Shown here: in pieces, positions 1 through 13,700 of the stretch
Layout of the letters: every line of letters starts with the position of its first letter
Numbering within the stretch: the first letter of the stretch is position 1
NCBI GenBank assembly: GCA_963969395.1
Contig: OZ017796.1
Coordinates: 19,470,501 to 19,534,500 of the forward strand
Origin: Pseudoscleropodium purum
Taxonomy: Eukaryota > Streptophyta > Bryopsida > Hypnales > Brachytheciaceae
Direction: 5' to 3'
Length of the DNA: 64,000 nt
Position numbers and translations under genes: made by a program
Notes under the pieces: generated by a model
The model's database searches: none
The model's input: only the letters and a program-made list of their open reading frames with translations
Told to the model about the DNA's origin: nothing

Positions 1-2950
1 CTTGCCAACAATTCAGTGATCCAAATGAGCTCAAGAATTTGAACTATGTATAGAATAAAATTTTGAGTCTCTAAATTTCAATATAACTTAAGTGAGATTG
101 AAATCAATTGAACAAGGGTCTAGAAAATCTAGTGACACCAAATTATAGCATTCATGTGATCTAAAAATGAATTCTAAAATTAATAAATATAAAAATAGCT
201 GATCTATATTAAATTAATTTTTAAGAAAATAAACAAGCAAGTACATTTGGGAGAAACTATGATCATTTGAACACGAATCTTGGCTTTCCATCAGCGCCAA
301 GAGCACTTCCTTCATAGTAGTCATGTGATCTATAAAAAAGAATTCTAAAACCAAACAAGTACAACCATTGTAAATATGTATTAATTGAAAACAATTCTTA
401 TGAATTTCAAGTACATTTGGAGGGGATGATAATCACTCGAATAGAAGTCTTGGCCTCCCATTTATTATGTTATTTGATAATGGAAAGCTATTAAGCTTTG
501 TAAGGCTTGACAAAAATTGGTTGTAGCTTTTGTATAGCCAAATTGATCATGTAATGAACAGTGGGGGTTAGACTAGTATTTTGAGATTGTAGGAGGTGTA
601 AACGGATCTATTTTGGGGCTTTTGGGGGGTGGTTGTAATCCTAGGCTGCCCTTTTGTTTCTTCATTCTCTTTAAGTCTTTTGTGTGAAGGTTTCATAGTG
701 TTAGGAAATTGTATACCTTGAGGGTTGTTTGTAAATGATGATGGTGTTGCCAATTTTCTTAATCTAAGGTTTCTCCTTGTGTACTTCAAATTGTGTACAA
801 GACTAGTCCAATCAAGATAGAATAGAAGCTTTTAGGAGTGTTTGAGATGTTTACTACTTGAAGAAAATGGATGAAGTGCTAGTGTTAGAGCACTAGAGTT
901 GTTTGAGAGGTTTGAGTTTTTGATTAGATTTTGGAGGCATTGATGGGGACATGCGGAAGCGCTGGTGATTCAAGCTGAGCAATTTTGAGTTTGGGAGGTG
1001 CTAATGTGGAATTCAAGGGTATGGAAAAGCTTTTAAGGATTTTAAAAAGATCTTAGAAAAAATTGTTTGGTGTAAGAAATCCACAAAATAAGTTTCAATC
1101 AATTTGGACACAAATTGTAGAAGTTATGTGAGTTTGAGTGAAATAAGGTAACAAGCTCAAAAAGCATTCACTTAAAAAGAAGGTAGGCTTTGTAGAGAAA
1201 TCTTTGAACCAATTTTTTTCCCCAATATTTGGTAAGAAAAGAAATGGGGAGTGTTGCAATCTTCAAATTAATTAAAATTTTTGGAGTCTTTATGAATTAA
1301 CTATCATTTGGGGAAGTACAAGGTGAATATGCCACTATTCATATGCATAGGGTAGAGGAGAAATGAATACTAATAGTTGTAAGAATCAAGCAAGCGAGTG
1401 CATTAAGCCATTTAGAAGGTGCTTCAACTATCCATTAAAATTTTAAAAGCATCCATAAAATACATGCAATGACGTAATTGGTATTGATACCGTGCGCAGT
1501 GTACACTAGCAAGTAAAAAAAAAACCCATATGTGGCGCACTCTAAATGGACTATATATGGGATTTATATGCACACCTGAGTTGTTCTAATGTAGGCACTT
1601 GTTAGTCCTAAAGCTCACTGTCAAAATTCCAAAATGGACCACACCTTCCTTCTACTTGTATGCACTTGTGTAGAAAGTGGCCTAATGACCTCTAAAAATC
1701 TGTTAGAAAGGCTTTAAAAATCATTTGTTAGCATTTATTTCTATTTGTATCCCATTGCTAGATCATGGTTGCTATTCAAAATTTTTAAAAGTGACCAATT
1801 TGGTGCCAAACATTTGTGATACAATGCGCAACCTCTCTTGCAATTTCGAATCAATGGCACCCTGCCCCTTACTAGGTTGCATTCCATGTGACGTTGAATT
1901 TCTTGCACCTTCCCCCTAGGATTTTTACTAGCTTGCATGCACCATGAAGTCTTCAATGAAAATGATGCGCTCCATGACCTTCAATCCAATGAGTGCCAAT
2001 GTTTTTTGAGGTCAAAGATGGGCTTCAACGGGTTGCCTTGTAGAGCTCTTGGACCGCCTTGTCCTCAATCATGCCGCTTATTTCAACTCAAAACTTTCTA
2101 TAGGTAATTTCAATCCTTTTTTTCACAAGCTTTGAAATTGTTTGTCATTTTCTAGCTTGTGCTCTTTCTAATCCCTTGGTTGCCTATCATGTTGTGCAAT
2201 TGTAGAAGACTATAATAGTGTGGTTCAGTAAAAACATCAAGTTCTGTCCAATAAGGTACAAGTTTTTTTCAACATTTTAATGCTTATTGTCTTGATGTCT
2301 AATATGTATTTTGAGGTCACTAATTAGATGGCTTACAAAATATGCTAGGCGGTTACATAGTAATTGTTACTATTGATGTCATGGCTAGTGTAAAACTTCT
2401 TTGATAATGGAGAATGGAAGTGTTGAGCATCATGCTAGGAAAGAATGTAGACATCTGATGTGCCTACATAGTGCCACTTATTAGTTGCAGTTGGACCTCT
2501 TACAAAGTAGGTAAGTAACTCTTCTCCTCTTCAATCTTCTCTATTGTATTACTATATTTTGATTGTCTTTACAAATCTAAGGTAATATTTCACAATAAGG
2601 TATCCTATAGCCTTGTACAAGGACATTTGTTCAAATTGTTGCATCAATGTAACTTGTCACCAAGAGCTCTTATATTTTTGGCACTCCATGTTTCTTGGTG
2701 CTTTTTTTATTTCTAGCTACCTTACCTTTGCTTGCATTGCTTTGAGCTTGTCTTTCTTTTGCTCCTCCTTTGTTGTTTAATAGACTATCTTTCTAACCTC
2801 CGTGTCCCACTCTTCTATAGCTTGCTCCTCTTCTTAAACAACTCCTCAAGATCTCGAACATGTTCTTCAATAGTTAGTAATATCAATCATTAATAATCTA
2901 TTTGAGGTCCTATTCCTATTTTGCAAAAAGGAAGTATTCTATATATAGAA
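1..2950. other. AT-rich stretch without recognisable gene
   Basis: I see no supported gene, RNA gene or intact repeat here. The few open frames (for example 568-789 minus and 1725-1919 plus) are short, rich in low-complexity residues and match nothing I know. The stretch reads as decayed intergenic DNA. Confidence 0.6.
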
Positions 2951-2959
2951 GCTGAAGGA

Positions 2960-3418
2960 ACTTTGTGAATCCATTCGTTTCAATTGCACAATGTTTTTTT
3001 GCTTCACAACCTTTTTATTGATTGGCTTTTGCCCCCTTGTCCTATAGAAGACTACTTTCATTGTTTTCTAAATTGTTGTGTCCATCATTGTCTTCTTTAG
3101 TGGAATTGCCATGTTTGTCTTCTTGTGCACATGCTTCCTCATTATCACTTTTTATGTCTACACAATCTTATCTACAGTTTGGAATGCTCTCTGATATTTT
3201 CTCTAAGATTGCTTCTATTTCCCACTGCTTCAACCGAAATATTTCTTGTACATCACATATTTTGACTTCACTCCCATCATGGGTTGATTGCCTTCTCTCC
3301 TTTGATAGGCTTTATTAGGACCTATTTTAGAGTTCACTGCACTTGGATTAATAGGATAGATCCCATTGGCTTGAAACCCCTTTGTTATGTTTTCATAAGA
3401 GAGAGCTTTTTCATACAT
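2960..3418 (-). pseudogene. pogo/Tigger-like (DDE_1) transposase C-terminal fragment
   Basis: The minus-strand frame 3418-3230 reads ...YENITKGFQANGIYPINPSA..., which resembles the conserved 'GFraaGIyPlNp' block that follows the catalytic core in DDE_1 transposases (pogo, Tigger, jerky-type). These enzymes cut and paste Tc1/mariner-related DNA transposons in the nucleus. The frame stops at 3230. A second frame (about 3229-3175) continues with a helical QWEIEAILEKISESIPN stretch after a frameshift, followed by an acidic, Asp/Asn/Glu-rich tail typical of such C-termini. No upstream DDE catalytic triad is readable, so only the C-terminal quarter seems to survive. The assignment rests on one motif, and terminal inverted repeats were not found. 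I consider it a dead fragment. Confidence 0.5.
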
Positions 3419-4194
3419 TTATAAGGGCACTCATTTCTTCTTATTTTCTAAGTGGTAAGCTTGTTAACTAGGATTTTTATTCTAATCTTTAATTTTTGAC
3501 TTTTTATATTGGGTTAAAACTTTAACTTTGGGAGAAAGACTCCGAATCACAAATGAAATGCGCCATTGACTTTAAAATTCCATTTCTAGTCTTCAAAGAC
3601 CTCAATCTCTTTTTCTATTACAAAAACTCTTTGACCAACTTAAAACCAAAAAAGGTAAAAATCTAACTTTTGGAGTTTGACTTTTTTGTGAAAGATAACT
3701 ATTCCAAATTTTGTAGTAGGTATGAGAGAGTAAAAAAATACCTAATTTTGGACTCATTCCAATTTTGTATATTCTTGAAACACCGAACACCGGTCAATTT
3801 TATCACAATTTTTAAATTTGCTAGTATTCGGAGAATCTTACTAGTTTGATACTTTTGGCTATTAAAATGTTTTGAAACTTGTCAAAAATTATATTAGCAT
3901 AAAAAATAAAAATAACAAAAATAATTATATATATATAATGATTTTTAGTGAGATTTTATCACATGTTAAGTAATTCCTACGAATTTCCCATCAAAAATTT
4001 GGATAGTTGACTATTTATAGGAAGATCTTCTACCTATCAAAAAATTCTATAATTTTTTGTAGGACCTCTTATAGAATTACACAAAAGATTTATAATCTCA
4101 TATTCTTATTTTGAGTATGCAAAGAAGGAGACTCAAATCTAATTATTTCCTTTAATTTTTGACAAATAGGGAATCGTTTATATATAGGGGAATC

Positions 4195-4690
4195 TTAAGA
4201 AATCAATTTTGTTGTTGGACTCCCAGCATGAATTTCACCTCAAAATGCTATAATTTGTTCATAGATGCCCTTTTTTTGGTCTATCTTGAGTTTTTTTCAC
4301 CTGCAAATTAACAATTGGGATTTTTACTATCTTGCATAATGAAATGGGAAACTAAAACTTCTCTCCAATAATCAATTTAGGATTCTCTCACAATTCTTTT
4401 GGACCAATTTAGCCATGATTTTTTATATACAAGGCAAGGTTAGGCAATTTGGCAATTTCTAAACAATATCTATAATTTGTGCAAATTCTGAATTTCTATC
4501 CTATATACAAGCAAGATTTAGGTTTGTTTTAAAGAAAATATTCTATTTAGTACCAATTACTATATTGGCATGTGACATACCTATTTTTCTTTAACTCTTT
4601 TTTGGGCTTTTTGTATATAAAACTATAGTCAAAATTGAAAATAATAAATAAATCATAAGTTCCAAGTGACGAATTGGGAACTCACATTAG
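4195..4690 (+). repeat. Dispersed repeat D, copy 1 (uninterrupted)
   Basis: This stretch matches the flanks of the 34.2-36.1 kb region. Shared landmarks are the 'tatcttgagttttt' segment, 'atatacaaggcaaggttagg' near 4430 (34450 in the second copy), and 'agtgacgaattggg' near 4665 (36090 in the second copy). Copy 1 runs straight from the middle landmark to the last in about 230 bp. In copy 2 the same interval holds a 1.4 kb palindromic array. The element class is unknown; no coding frame or clear termini are visible. Confidence 0.6.
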
Positions 4691-6480
4691 CTACTAAATT
4701 TTGGGACTAAACTTGGTGGCATTTTTTAGGATACTTGGATATTTGGAAGCTAAATGTAACCACAACTGTAGATATTTGGAAACTAAGCGTTTGGGCGAAA
4801 CATTCACCAATTTAAAACTAAACTTAGGCCAACTTTGAGATATTTGCAGATTTTTTTTACTAATTCCTATAACACTTATAGTCAAAATTCTACCATGTTT
4901 TTTATTTTAACAAAAGATCTAAACACTTTATGTACAAGGGGGTTCAAAACTTCATTGTGGTTTTTATTCTAACACAAAATCTAGACAATTTGGGTACAAA
5001 GGGTTTCAAAACTTCGTTGTATTATGGGAAGTAAGAAAAATATAGATAGAGTTTAGACAAGGTACAAATAGAACAAAGACATTAGTGCAACCATGTTAGT
5101 ATAACAAAATACAATTTCTAGGGGATTTCTCACTTACAGAATTTCCACTTAGTAGTGTGCAACTTCACAAGTAGACACTAGAGGTCTTCCTAAGCAGCAT
5201 TGTCAAGGTACAGAGGGGGATAACTTTAGGAACACTATAATTTAAACAAAACAACTTAAAACAATAAGTTAATGCAAAATTCTAATAGTGTTGTTCAAAG
5301 GACTCGTGCCTCCTAGATGCAAAACCTAATTCACTTTTCAATTGAATGCAAATCTTCAAGATACTCTATTTTCACTTTCTTTATGTTTATAAATTTGTCA
5401 TTCTCAATATGAATCATTCTTCCTAGTAAAGCCACTCTCTTCTTTGTTGGAATGATTTTCATTGCAATGAAGTCTACTACAATTCTTTTTACTAAACCTA
5501 GTGATGATGTCACACATGAATACCTAATGTTACATTGTTTGAGAATTCTAGCTATGTTTTTAGCAATGTGAGCTTAGACATCTAGATGTTTTTTGAGACA
5601 TCAATTGATGCATTTTATACCAATAAGGCAAGTTCTAGCTTTTAAATAATTATTTTATATGCAATCATGTCTTTTTCATTTTGTTTTAAAAAACATTCTT
5701 GTTGATTACTAACATCCAAAAAATAAGGGCTCCTATTAGTGAAGCCTTTAAATTTTATTCATCTAGATATGCTTGTTTAATCATTGGATAAACTCTCTCT
5801 TCTTTGTGCCTTAGTGCTTTGTATTCCACTATATATGTCTTTTATATGTACCATGATGGCCTCTATCTAAGCCAATGACCACAAGATTCTTTTAGCCTTG
5901 CTCTTTGAGAAGAAGGGTATACTATAGTGTCTTCACTCCTCCTTCATATTTGATTCTAATTTGTTCAATCTAATATATACATTGAAGAAGAAATCATGTC
6001 CAAGTCTAGCTACTTGAGGAATTCTTTCATATGCTTGAGGTAGTTGTTAAAGGTCATATCTAACACCTTCATCCTAGTTGATATTGAGCCTATGGTTTGT
6101 CTTCTCTTATGAAGGGTGCCTCTACTATTATCTTGTTAGTTCAACAATTCTATTGTACACATATCGTTTATTTGCTCTCATATTATACTATAGAACTTGA
6201 GTATATCATGATTGCTAGTAATCTCATAGAACTTCATATTCATATTGTCTTCATAGTGAGAGAGAGAGAGAGAGGGAGTGCTTGTTTGAATTTTGATATT
6301 GTAAAAACTTTTTATTTACTAACAAAGTGCAAAAATGATGATGATAGCTCTTTTTCTTGTTGAAAAAGTAGACTTCATTCATGAAGGACAATTTGGCAAT
6401 TTTCAAGGCCCTATGGATTTTTAGTGCATTGTCTTTTTAGATCATATACAAAGACTATACTTAAAAAATGGATGAGAGTG
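4691..6480. other. AT-rich stretch without recognisable gene
   Basis: Nothing coding is recognisable. It contains a short GA run at about 6258-6274. Part of 5.9-6.5 kb may be the decayed 5' portion of the Harbinger-type element that follows, but I cannot show this. Confidence 0.5.
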
Positions 6481-6489
6481 AATACATCT

Positions 6490-7101
6490 ACTTTTGATTA
6501 CTTATGCACTCTTCTAGGGCCTATCTTGGTAAGGGAAATACACTTTTGAGAAAAAATATTTCTTTAAAGATTAAAGTTGTTATAATTCTTTCTTGTTTGA
6601 ACTTCAATAATTCTTTGACAGTGATTGAAAAATTATATAGGATGGTAATGATTTCAACTTCAATCATTGCTAGAGAATATTGTGAGGCTATTAAAAAAAA
6701 TTAACGCCAAGTCAGTTTTTCCTAAATCAACACTAGCTCAAGTTAAACAATTTTTTAGGAAAAGAGAAGCTTTATGTGGTACTCCATTTATATTAGGGGC
6801 TTTTGATGGAAGTCATATTCCTATCATGGCACCTCTTTTTGATCATATAACATATGCTTGTGGTATTGACTACTATTTAGCCTTTTTCCAAGTAATTATA
6901 GATGCAAAATTTAAATTTTGGGATTATAATTTTAGATTGGCTAAATAGATTTATGATTGAATATTATTTCAAAAATTTGAGATAGGAAAGAAAGCTATAA
7001 AAGAGGCATTCTTGCCTTATCAATATAATGATGATGTTGTGTGTCCTATAAGACCTTATTTTTGTTCACCATTCAAGGGAGAAAAAGAAGGCCAATCTTG
7101 A
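6490..7101 (+). pseudogene. PIF/Harbinger-type (HARBI1-like) transposase pseudogene
   Basis: Three blocks match plant PIF/Harbinger transposases, DDE nucleases that move DNA transposons with 3 bp TTA/TAA target duplications. First, 6504-6704 reads ...ISLKIKVVIILSCLNFNNSL... then STSIIAREYCEAIKKN, the N-terminal helix-turn-helix block. Second, in another frame (6667-6948), GTPFILGAFDGSHIPI carries the first catalytic Asp, followed by FFQVIIDAKFKFWDYNF. Third, in that same frame past stop codons at 6946 and about 6958, FQKFEIGKKAIKEAFLPY and CPIRPYFCSPFKG match the block around the second catalytic Asp, although the expected GDxAYP is degraded to NDDVVCP. The frame change lies in an A-run near 6691-6700. 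The last catalytic Glu region is absent after the stop at about 7099. It is clearly inactive. Family assignment is by motif recognition and fairly secure. Confidence 0.85.
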
Positions 7102-10100
7102 GCAAAAATCCCAAGAGAAGAAGCGAGTATACAAAAAAGAGAATTGCCTTGTTTCATTCTTAAAGTGGAAATAGATGGATAGTGGGTGATTGCAATAAAG
7201 ACCTTCTAGTTTTTGTAGCATTTTGCATAGTAGTGATGATTTTTTGGGGAGTACTTTATAGTTAGACAAATAATTTTTTTTAAATGTAAAAAATATGCTT
7301 AATGTATACACCTTTAAAAAAAAGGTATCCTAAAAAAGAAAAGCATAGAAAAATTCTCTAAATAGGAGAACTAGAAAAGTACAAAATCTCATAAAAATAG
7401 GTGTTTTGACATTTTAATTTGAAAATAATAAGAAACACAATTTTTTTTTTAAATTCAAAATTCAAAATTTGGAAGAACTATATGGTGAAGGGATTTTACC
7501 AAAAGAATGATCTTATAACCATTTTCAATGTTCATAAATGTGCACACAAAGGAGCCCTATTTGCACACATGTTGAAGTTGTAAAATAAAAAATTTTAACT
7601 TATATTTGATAAGCACATGCCCGCCTAGTGTGGAAATAGATCACAAAAATTTCAACTTTAAACCATTAATTTTTGTTATTCCACATTATTGAAAAATCCT
7701 AAACAACAAATTATCTAAATTGAAATTTAATTATATATATTTTATGAAAACTTCTAGAAAATAAAAAATATTATTATGGCCAAAATAGTCATTTTCAATA
7801 AAAATTTCAAGTACATCGGCTTGATTATCTAAAAATTATGGCCAAACAAAACTCCGTAACTCCAATTGTGATGCAACAAACGAGAGGTTTTTCTTGCAAT
7901 CACCCTCGTGTGGGTATATTTGAGAAAAAAAAACCCAAAAGGGGTTTAATTAGAGATTAAGGCTCAACTCTCTCTACTAACCATTTAACATAGTGGTTTG
8001 GAAGAAAGGGAGGCTTGGGGGCCAAGAGTCAATCTTTAATAGAAGCTAAGGCCTTTTAAGTCCTAATTATTGTCCATGTACCCAAACCTTACATTTTGCA
8101 AAAGATTTTTTTAAACTGATTGAAATTCACCTTTTCCTTTTTCTATTTTTTATAAATTCAAACTCCATTTTCCCTTAAAGAACAATCAAACAATGTTGCA
8201 AACTTGTTTTTGAAGCATCTTCGTCTCTTCCTTCAATTCTCAGGTAGATTTTTTTAACCTTTCTCTTTCGAGTTGCTATCTTTTCAAAAGATGATACAAA
8301 TTTTAACTATTTCATCTTGTGTACAATTTCCTTTTGCTCTTATTGGATATCACTTTGAAAAATGAAGGAACAAAATGCACTATACAAATTAGACCAAAAA
8401 AATTCTCTTCTCGAACTTCAATTAGATGGGTTTTATAAAAATCCCTCCATTATTTAAAAGCAAAAGGGACAAACCACAACTAAATTAAGCTGAAAACTTC
8501 AACAAAAAAACTGAGTGCAACAACAATTAAAGAATGAATATAAACACATTCAAATTTTAGGATTTCAGACGGCTCTTCTATTCAACAAATAAAATAGACA
8601 TTTCCATTTTACAAACTACATCCGTCTTGATCTTCAATATTTTGGTCAACAAAGTTGTTAGGACATGGAGGCTGAAATGGATTTTCATTTTGGTTAATCA
8701 CAATTCAACCTCCAAGTTCCACTTCTTTGGCACCAAAAATCCCCTCAAATGTTGCCATTTAGGCATTTAGAAGGGATGTAGGACTTAGAACATGAAATGT
8801 AGTGTGAAACATCTTTTAGCTGTAGAGAGAAGTTGGTTTATAATTTTTTGACTATAGAATTCTAAAAATCATTTGAAATGAGGGATTGTAGGGAAGAAAG
8901 CTAGACTAAATGGATTTTCATTCTTAAAAATAAGAAAAATGCAGTCAAAACTTGGAATTTTAATCTTAAAATGAGATAAGTAAGCTGTCATTTTTTTTTA
9001 TCTTGTGGGCCATAAAAAAACAAAATTAACAAGAACAATATGACCGTAAGGCTCTATCCATTCAAAGCAATGAATTCCTAATCACATTGTGCAATGTGAA
9101 TACAATTGTAGATAGGATTTGGAAACTTGTATTCAAAAATGAGAAAGTCAATGTCATAGTCACTATCTAAACAATAGAGTTAAGAAAAGAAAGGATTATG
9201 TAATCTTGTGAAGTCCCTAGTACCCCCAAAGCTATAGAAACAACATCCGATAAAAAGATGTTTTCCATTGTCTAGAAAACTTTCAAAATCATCCATCAAA
9301 CACTCATAGTTTGGCATAACATTCTAGGGTTCAAATGGCCCATGGCTTAAGCTTGGTTGTGACGGTATTTATATCTATGTGGAAGCACCAAAAAACGTCA
9401 AAATTTGTAACTCAACATAGTTGAAGGTACCTTTTTGAAAAATATTATGATTCTTGTAGTATAAGCTATTGAAAAACATGAATTAAAAAATTAGATTTTT
9501 TGGATATGACATGTAATCTTCGTGAATTTTTGAAATGGAAGCTCCCTAAACCATCAAAACTGTCAAACATATGGATTCAAAACCAAAATCTAAATAAATA
9601 TGCAATCAACCAATCAAAATTAAGCATAGGGATGGTTTAATGAAACTTTTCAAGGACACTTTAATACAAGTTTAGAGATAGTTTAATGAAAATCTATGAC
9701 ACCATACATGAATCACTGTAAGAAAATTGTGTTTTCCTTAACAAGTGCTGAAATGTATCCACATGTTTTCTAAAACATGAAGTATGTATACTACGGATGT
9801 CTAGAAAATCCATCAAGATTGACATGGTAAAAACACAAGGAAATTTGAAAAAACATACCATGTTTTTAGAGAAACATCACTACAAACACAATTTAAATAG
9901 GTGCCCAAAATGCACCATCTGGCAACCACATAAGCGCAACGCAAGCAAATAATGCCATATACGATTTTTTTCACCTAATTGGAATATGAAGGTAGTTGAC
10001 ACCATGTTTTTTGAAGATTTTCATACTGTTTTTAGTAACATTCACTTAGATGTCTATAAGAATTTGAATATTTTTTTTAGCAACATTGATTTTGACCTCC

Positions 10101-10140
10101 AAACATTTCTTGAGACATCAATTTTAATATTAGCTTAAAT
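7102..10140. other. AT-rich stretch without recognisable gene
   Basis: No gene, tRNA or well-formed repeat is visible. Open frames are short and low in complexity. Some of it (7.1-7.3 kb) could still belong to the decayed Harbinger-type element upstream. Confidence 0.55.
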
Positions 10141-10142
10141 GT

Positions 10143-10322
10143 ATGCCATATACAATACATTATATATTGTACACACTATATTATATATCATACACAATAC
10201 GCCATGCATTATACAACATATATAATACACCATACATTATATATTGTACACACTATATTATACATCATACACAATACGCCATGCATTATACAACATATAT
10301 AATACACCATACATTGTACACC
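10143..10322 (+). repeat. Tandem repeat, 77 bp period, about 2.2 copies
   Basis: The segment beginning atattgtaca at 10164 recurs at 10241, giving a 77 bp period with near-identical copies rich in 'ata/cac' words. A third partial unit starts near 10312. The open frame across it arises only from the repeat and is not a gene. Confidence 0.85.
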
Positions 10323-10491
10323 TAATATTGAATAACTTGAACAACCTTATTGTCAATATTTTGTCATGAGAAGGCAAGTTATTTATGCAAGAGGGATGGT
10401 AGGAGGGAAGACAAACTATATGGGACATCTGAAATGTAATTTTTTATTATTAAAAACTGAATTTTAGATTTAAGTAATATGATGAACACGA

Positions 10492-10632
10492 TGTTGTCTC
10501 AAAAAAAACATCCAAACGTTACAGACAACGTCTTAGTTGACATCACAAAAAAAATCTCAACGTCATAAAGGACGTCACTATTGACATCACAAAAAAAACA
10601 TCTACATGCAATAGAGGACATCATAGCTGACT
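10492..10632 (+). repeat. Tandem repeat of about 46 bp, three diverged units
   Basis: Three successive units share 'acatcacaaaaaaaa', then 'aacgt', then 'gacgtc/gacatc'. The copies differ at many positions, so this is an old array. Confidence 0.6.
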
Positions 10633-12620
10633 TTTACTATAACAATGTTAGAATTCTAAAATGGCATTCAAGCATGTTGATTTGGCATGCCACTTCATCC
10701 TTGGGGGGCGCCATGTTACTCAAATGCTAATGCAAGTGACCTTTTTTGGAAAAAAAATGCTATGTGGTTTGCTTTCACCTATTTTTTCACATGTAATCAC
10801 CATTTTACCTTAGCCCCCAAGAATTTCTAGAAATTTACTTGCAATCAAATTTGAAGCCCTTGCTAATGTATACAAGTCATTTGTAGTCTTTCTATCATTG
10901 CTCTTGTCCTAGGTCAAATCCAAAATATTGGTCCCAACAAAAACTATAAGCTCTAAGAATTCTCTCAATTTCTTTAAATGTATTATATATCTTGAGAAAT
11001 CAAAGGTCTATTGTGATTTTTCTTGCAAGATGTATTTCACATCACGCTAATTTAAGAAAGCCATCAACAATAGAAAATGAAGACTTGAAGTGGATACCCT
11101 TGCACAAAATGTTGAACTAAAAAATCATAATTAGTCATCATCAAAATCAAATGTTCAATGTTGAAGCTACACTTCGAAAAGACATCACTCTTAAAAATAA
11201 CTAATAAAAATAGTGAGTACTTTAAGATTTCTTTTGCATTAAAGTTTTGTCAATATCAAAATGTGGGGCCTTTGCATTTTGGATTTACATGTCATAGACG
11301 TAATAGCAAAAGGTGAACATCTACTTTTACAATACTATTATTTTACCTACATTTTAAAGATGATTTTTTATTAATGAAATAAGAAAATATTGAAATTGGA
11401 TAAAATTTTAATTTATAGGCGAAGAATTGCCTCATAGAATTTTAAAATAATAACAAAATTGTTTCTAAATATGCAAAGAAGAATTCGTGCTAGAAATATT
11501 GAAGAAGGCTATGATATGAAAAGTGCAACATCTTCTACTCTATTTGCAATCCAATTATTTTAAAGCCCTTGATGGAAAATGAAATAAGTGCAATATACAA
11601 TAGAAGAGAGTGCAAAATCATTGTTCTGTTTCTGATTCTTTTTTGTTATTTAGAAGAAGATATAAACAATAATTATATCAAAGAAATTTCAAAAAAAATT
11701 CTCAAAAAATAGCTAAGCTTCTAGCTTTTGTACATTTTCAAATTGTTGCACCTTGGTGCATGTGTGAAGAACACAATTTTTATTTATCAAACATGCAAAT
11801 GGTTCCAAATGAACATCTCTAAATGTGAGACATAGGTTTTTTTCTTAAAAAGTTATAAGTTTTAGAACTTCTTTTTTTAAAGCAATATTTAATATGTTAT
11901 TTCCTTACATTTTCCATCATTATTCTATTGTATCTAACTTTTACAATTGGATTATTTTAAACTTGCATTTTCACACACATATACTATCTTCTAAATGATT
12001 TATGGTTAAAATATTAAAAAAAATAAAAATTCTAGAAGTCATTGCATTCCAATATTAATCCCATTTTCAACCAAGAATAGTAAGTAATTACTTGCAATTG
12101 TCCTTCAACCCCAAAGTCATAGTGCTTGAAGCAAAAAAAAATAATACTTCCCATAATGCAAACATAAGTGTTCTAAATAGTAGTTATTACAATTTCAAAT
12201 TATATATAAATGTTGCACTCTATGAATTATAGAGCATAATGTAAAAAAACTTCCTTGAAAATTCTAAGGCCAATATTTTGGACCATTTGCATGTTCCAAG
12301 TTAAAAAAAATTATTTTACCTCTAAAGTTCCAAGGCCAATTTTTTGTTGAAAATGGCTCAATATTGAAAGTTCAGCTACATTCATTCAAGAAAATCTAAA
12401 CAAAAGCTTTTAAGAATCAAACCATAGGATCTTGCACTACACTTGTCTCAAATCATGTGGTTAGAATTTCATGACTATACAAATTAGAAGATATTAACAT
12501 TCAAAGTTGGAAAGCAAAGATTGTTTGAATAAATTTAAAAAAAATTTAAGTACTTTCTGATTTTTTTATAATTCAATTTAACTTATAATTGGGAAAAAAC
12601 TATTAACCCAAGTAAGTTTT
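10633..12620. other. AT-rich stretch without recognisable gene
   Basis: I see nothing supportable here on either strand. Confidence 0.5.
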
Positions 12621-12623
12621 TTT

Positions 12624-12978
12624 CAAGATTCTTTAGTGGATGGAATGAGAATTCCTTTAGAGTTATTTTGTACAAATAACATAAAATTTAAAATTTTATT
12701 GAGTGATAAATTACTAACTAAATTATGACTCCCAATTTTTACAAACCTTGAACTTCACTCCAAAAATCTACCGCAAAAGTGAAAATTTCTAAAATATTTA
12801 TATATTGTCTTAAATTATTTTTTAGAAATTTCTTGATTGAATTATAAGAAATATAAAAATTTAGAATCAAACATCAATCAATAATATTCCATTCATTAAA
12901 ATTTAAAATTTTGAGGAATCCTTACTGGAAGATTCTAAATAGAATTCTCATTCTACTTATTAAAAAGTCTTGAACAAA
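12624..12978. repeat. Fold-back inverted repeat of about 355 bp
   Basis: The left arm (about 12624-12700) contains 'ggaatgagaattcc' followed by 'aaaatttaaaatttt'. The right arm (about 12895-12978) carries the same words inverted, 'aattaaaatttaaaattttg' and then 'gaattctcattctac'. The arms are diverged and AT-rich, and no target duplication is evident. It is probably a decayed MITE. Confidence 0.5.
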
Positions 12979-13002
12979 ATTTACCTCTATACAAAGTTTT
13001 TT

Positions 13003-13090
13003 CTTGTTTTTCTCCACTTGATTGTTCTTGTTGTTTTCCACTTGTTTGTTCTTGCTTTTCTCCACTCATTTCTTCTTGCTTTTTGCACTA
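13003..13090 (+). repeat. Short tandem repeat, about 27 bp, three units
   Basis: Units containing 'tctccact' plus 'tgttcttg' recur about every 26-28 bp. The small open frame here (12970-13272) is explained by this low-complexity repeat. Confidence 0.5.
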
Positions 13091-13344
13091 ACTTGTATTC
13101 AATATTCTCCCATCTCAAATTAGAGCATTCAAGATGTAAAAATTTTCTAGATGTGAAATATGACTTTCACAATACAAAAGGTTGTTTTATATATGAGAAA
13201 GGTTTCTTTTATAATGTGAAGAGCTTCTTTTATAAATTGAGAAGTTGCATGTATACCATACTGGTTGGTTAGGGTTGGCAAAAAAGTTAGTTTTCAAAAA
13301 TCCAAAAATAAATAAATAAGAGAAATTGTCAAAATCACCAAAAA

Positions 13345-13700
13345 TTAACCTTTGACGTCCCATTGTTCCCTTCAATGGAAAAATGGTCAAGTTCCTATGA
13401 CCTCAATTTTTGGTGAATTTTTTAAAAACTTTATCATAAGATATAAAAACCAATTACTTTTTTAGGAATATAATTTTTATTTCAATTGGTGATTGGGAGC
13501 AAAAGTTATACCACAAAAAGCCTAGAACTGAACTTGTCGGGTAGCCCCTCCAAAATAAATAAAATTCAAAATAGAAGTTTCTAAAATTTTTTTTCTAAAA
13601 TATTATATTTTGTGTATATGTAAAGCTTTGAGTCGTTCTATTTGAACTAGTCATGACAAAAGTGTATAGTGATTTCACTTTAACAAATTGACATTGTATG
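13345..13700 (+). mobile_element. TTAA element, type 3, truncated copy
   Basis: It starts with TTAACCTTTGACGTCCCATT at 13345 and follows the type 3 consensus ('cctatgacctcaatttttgg', then 'tttatttcaat'). Homology fades near 13.7 kb, with no right end. Compare the near-complete copies at 39770-40687 and 55543-56491. Confidence 0.65.

Noticed and set aside
10143..10325. 60-residue open frame
   Set aside because: It is produced by a 77 bp AT-rich tandem repeat.
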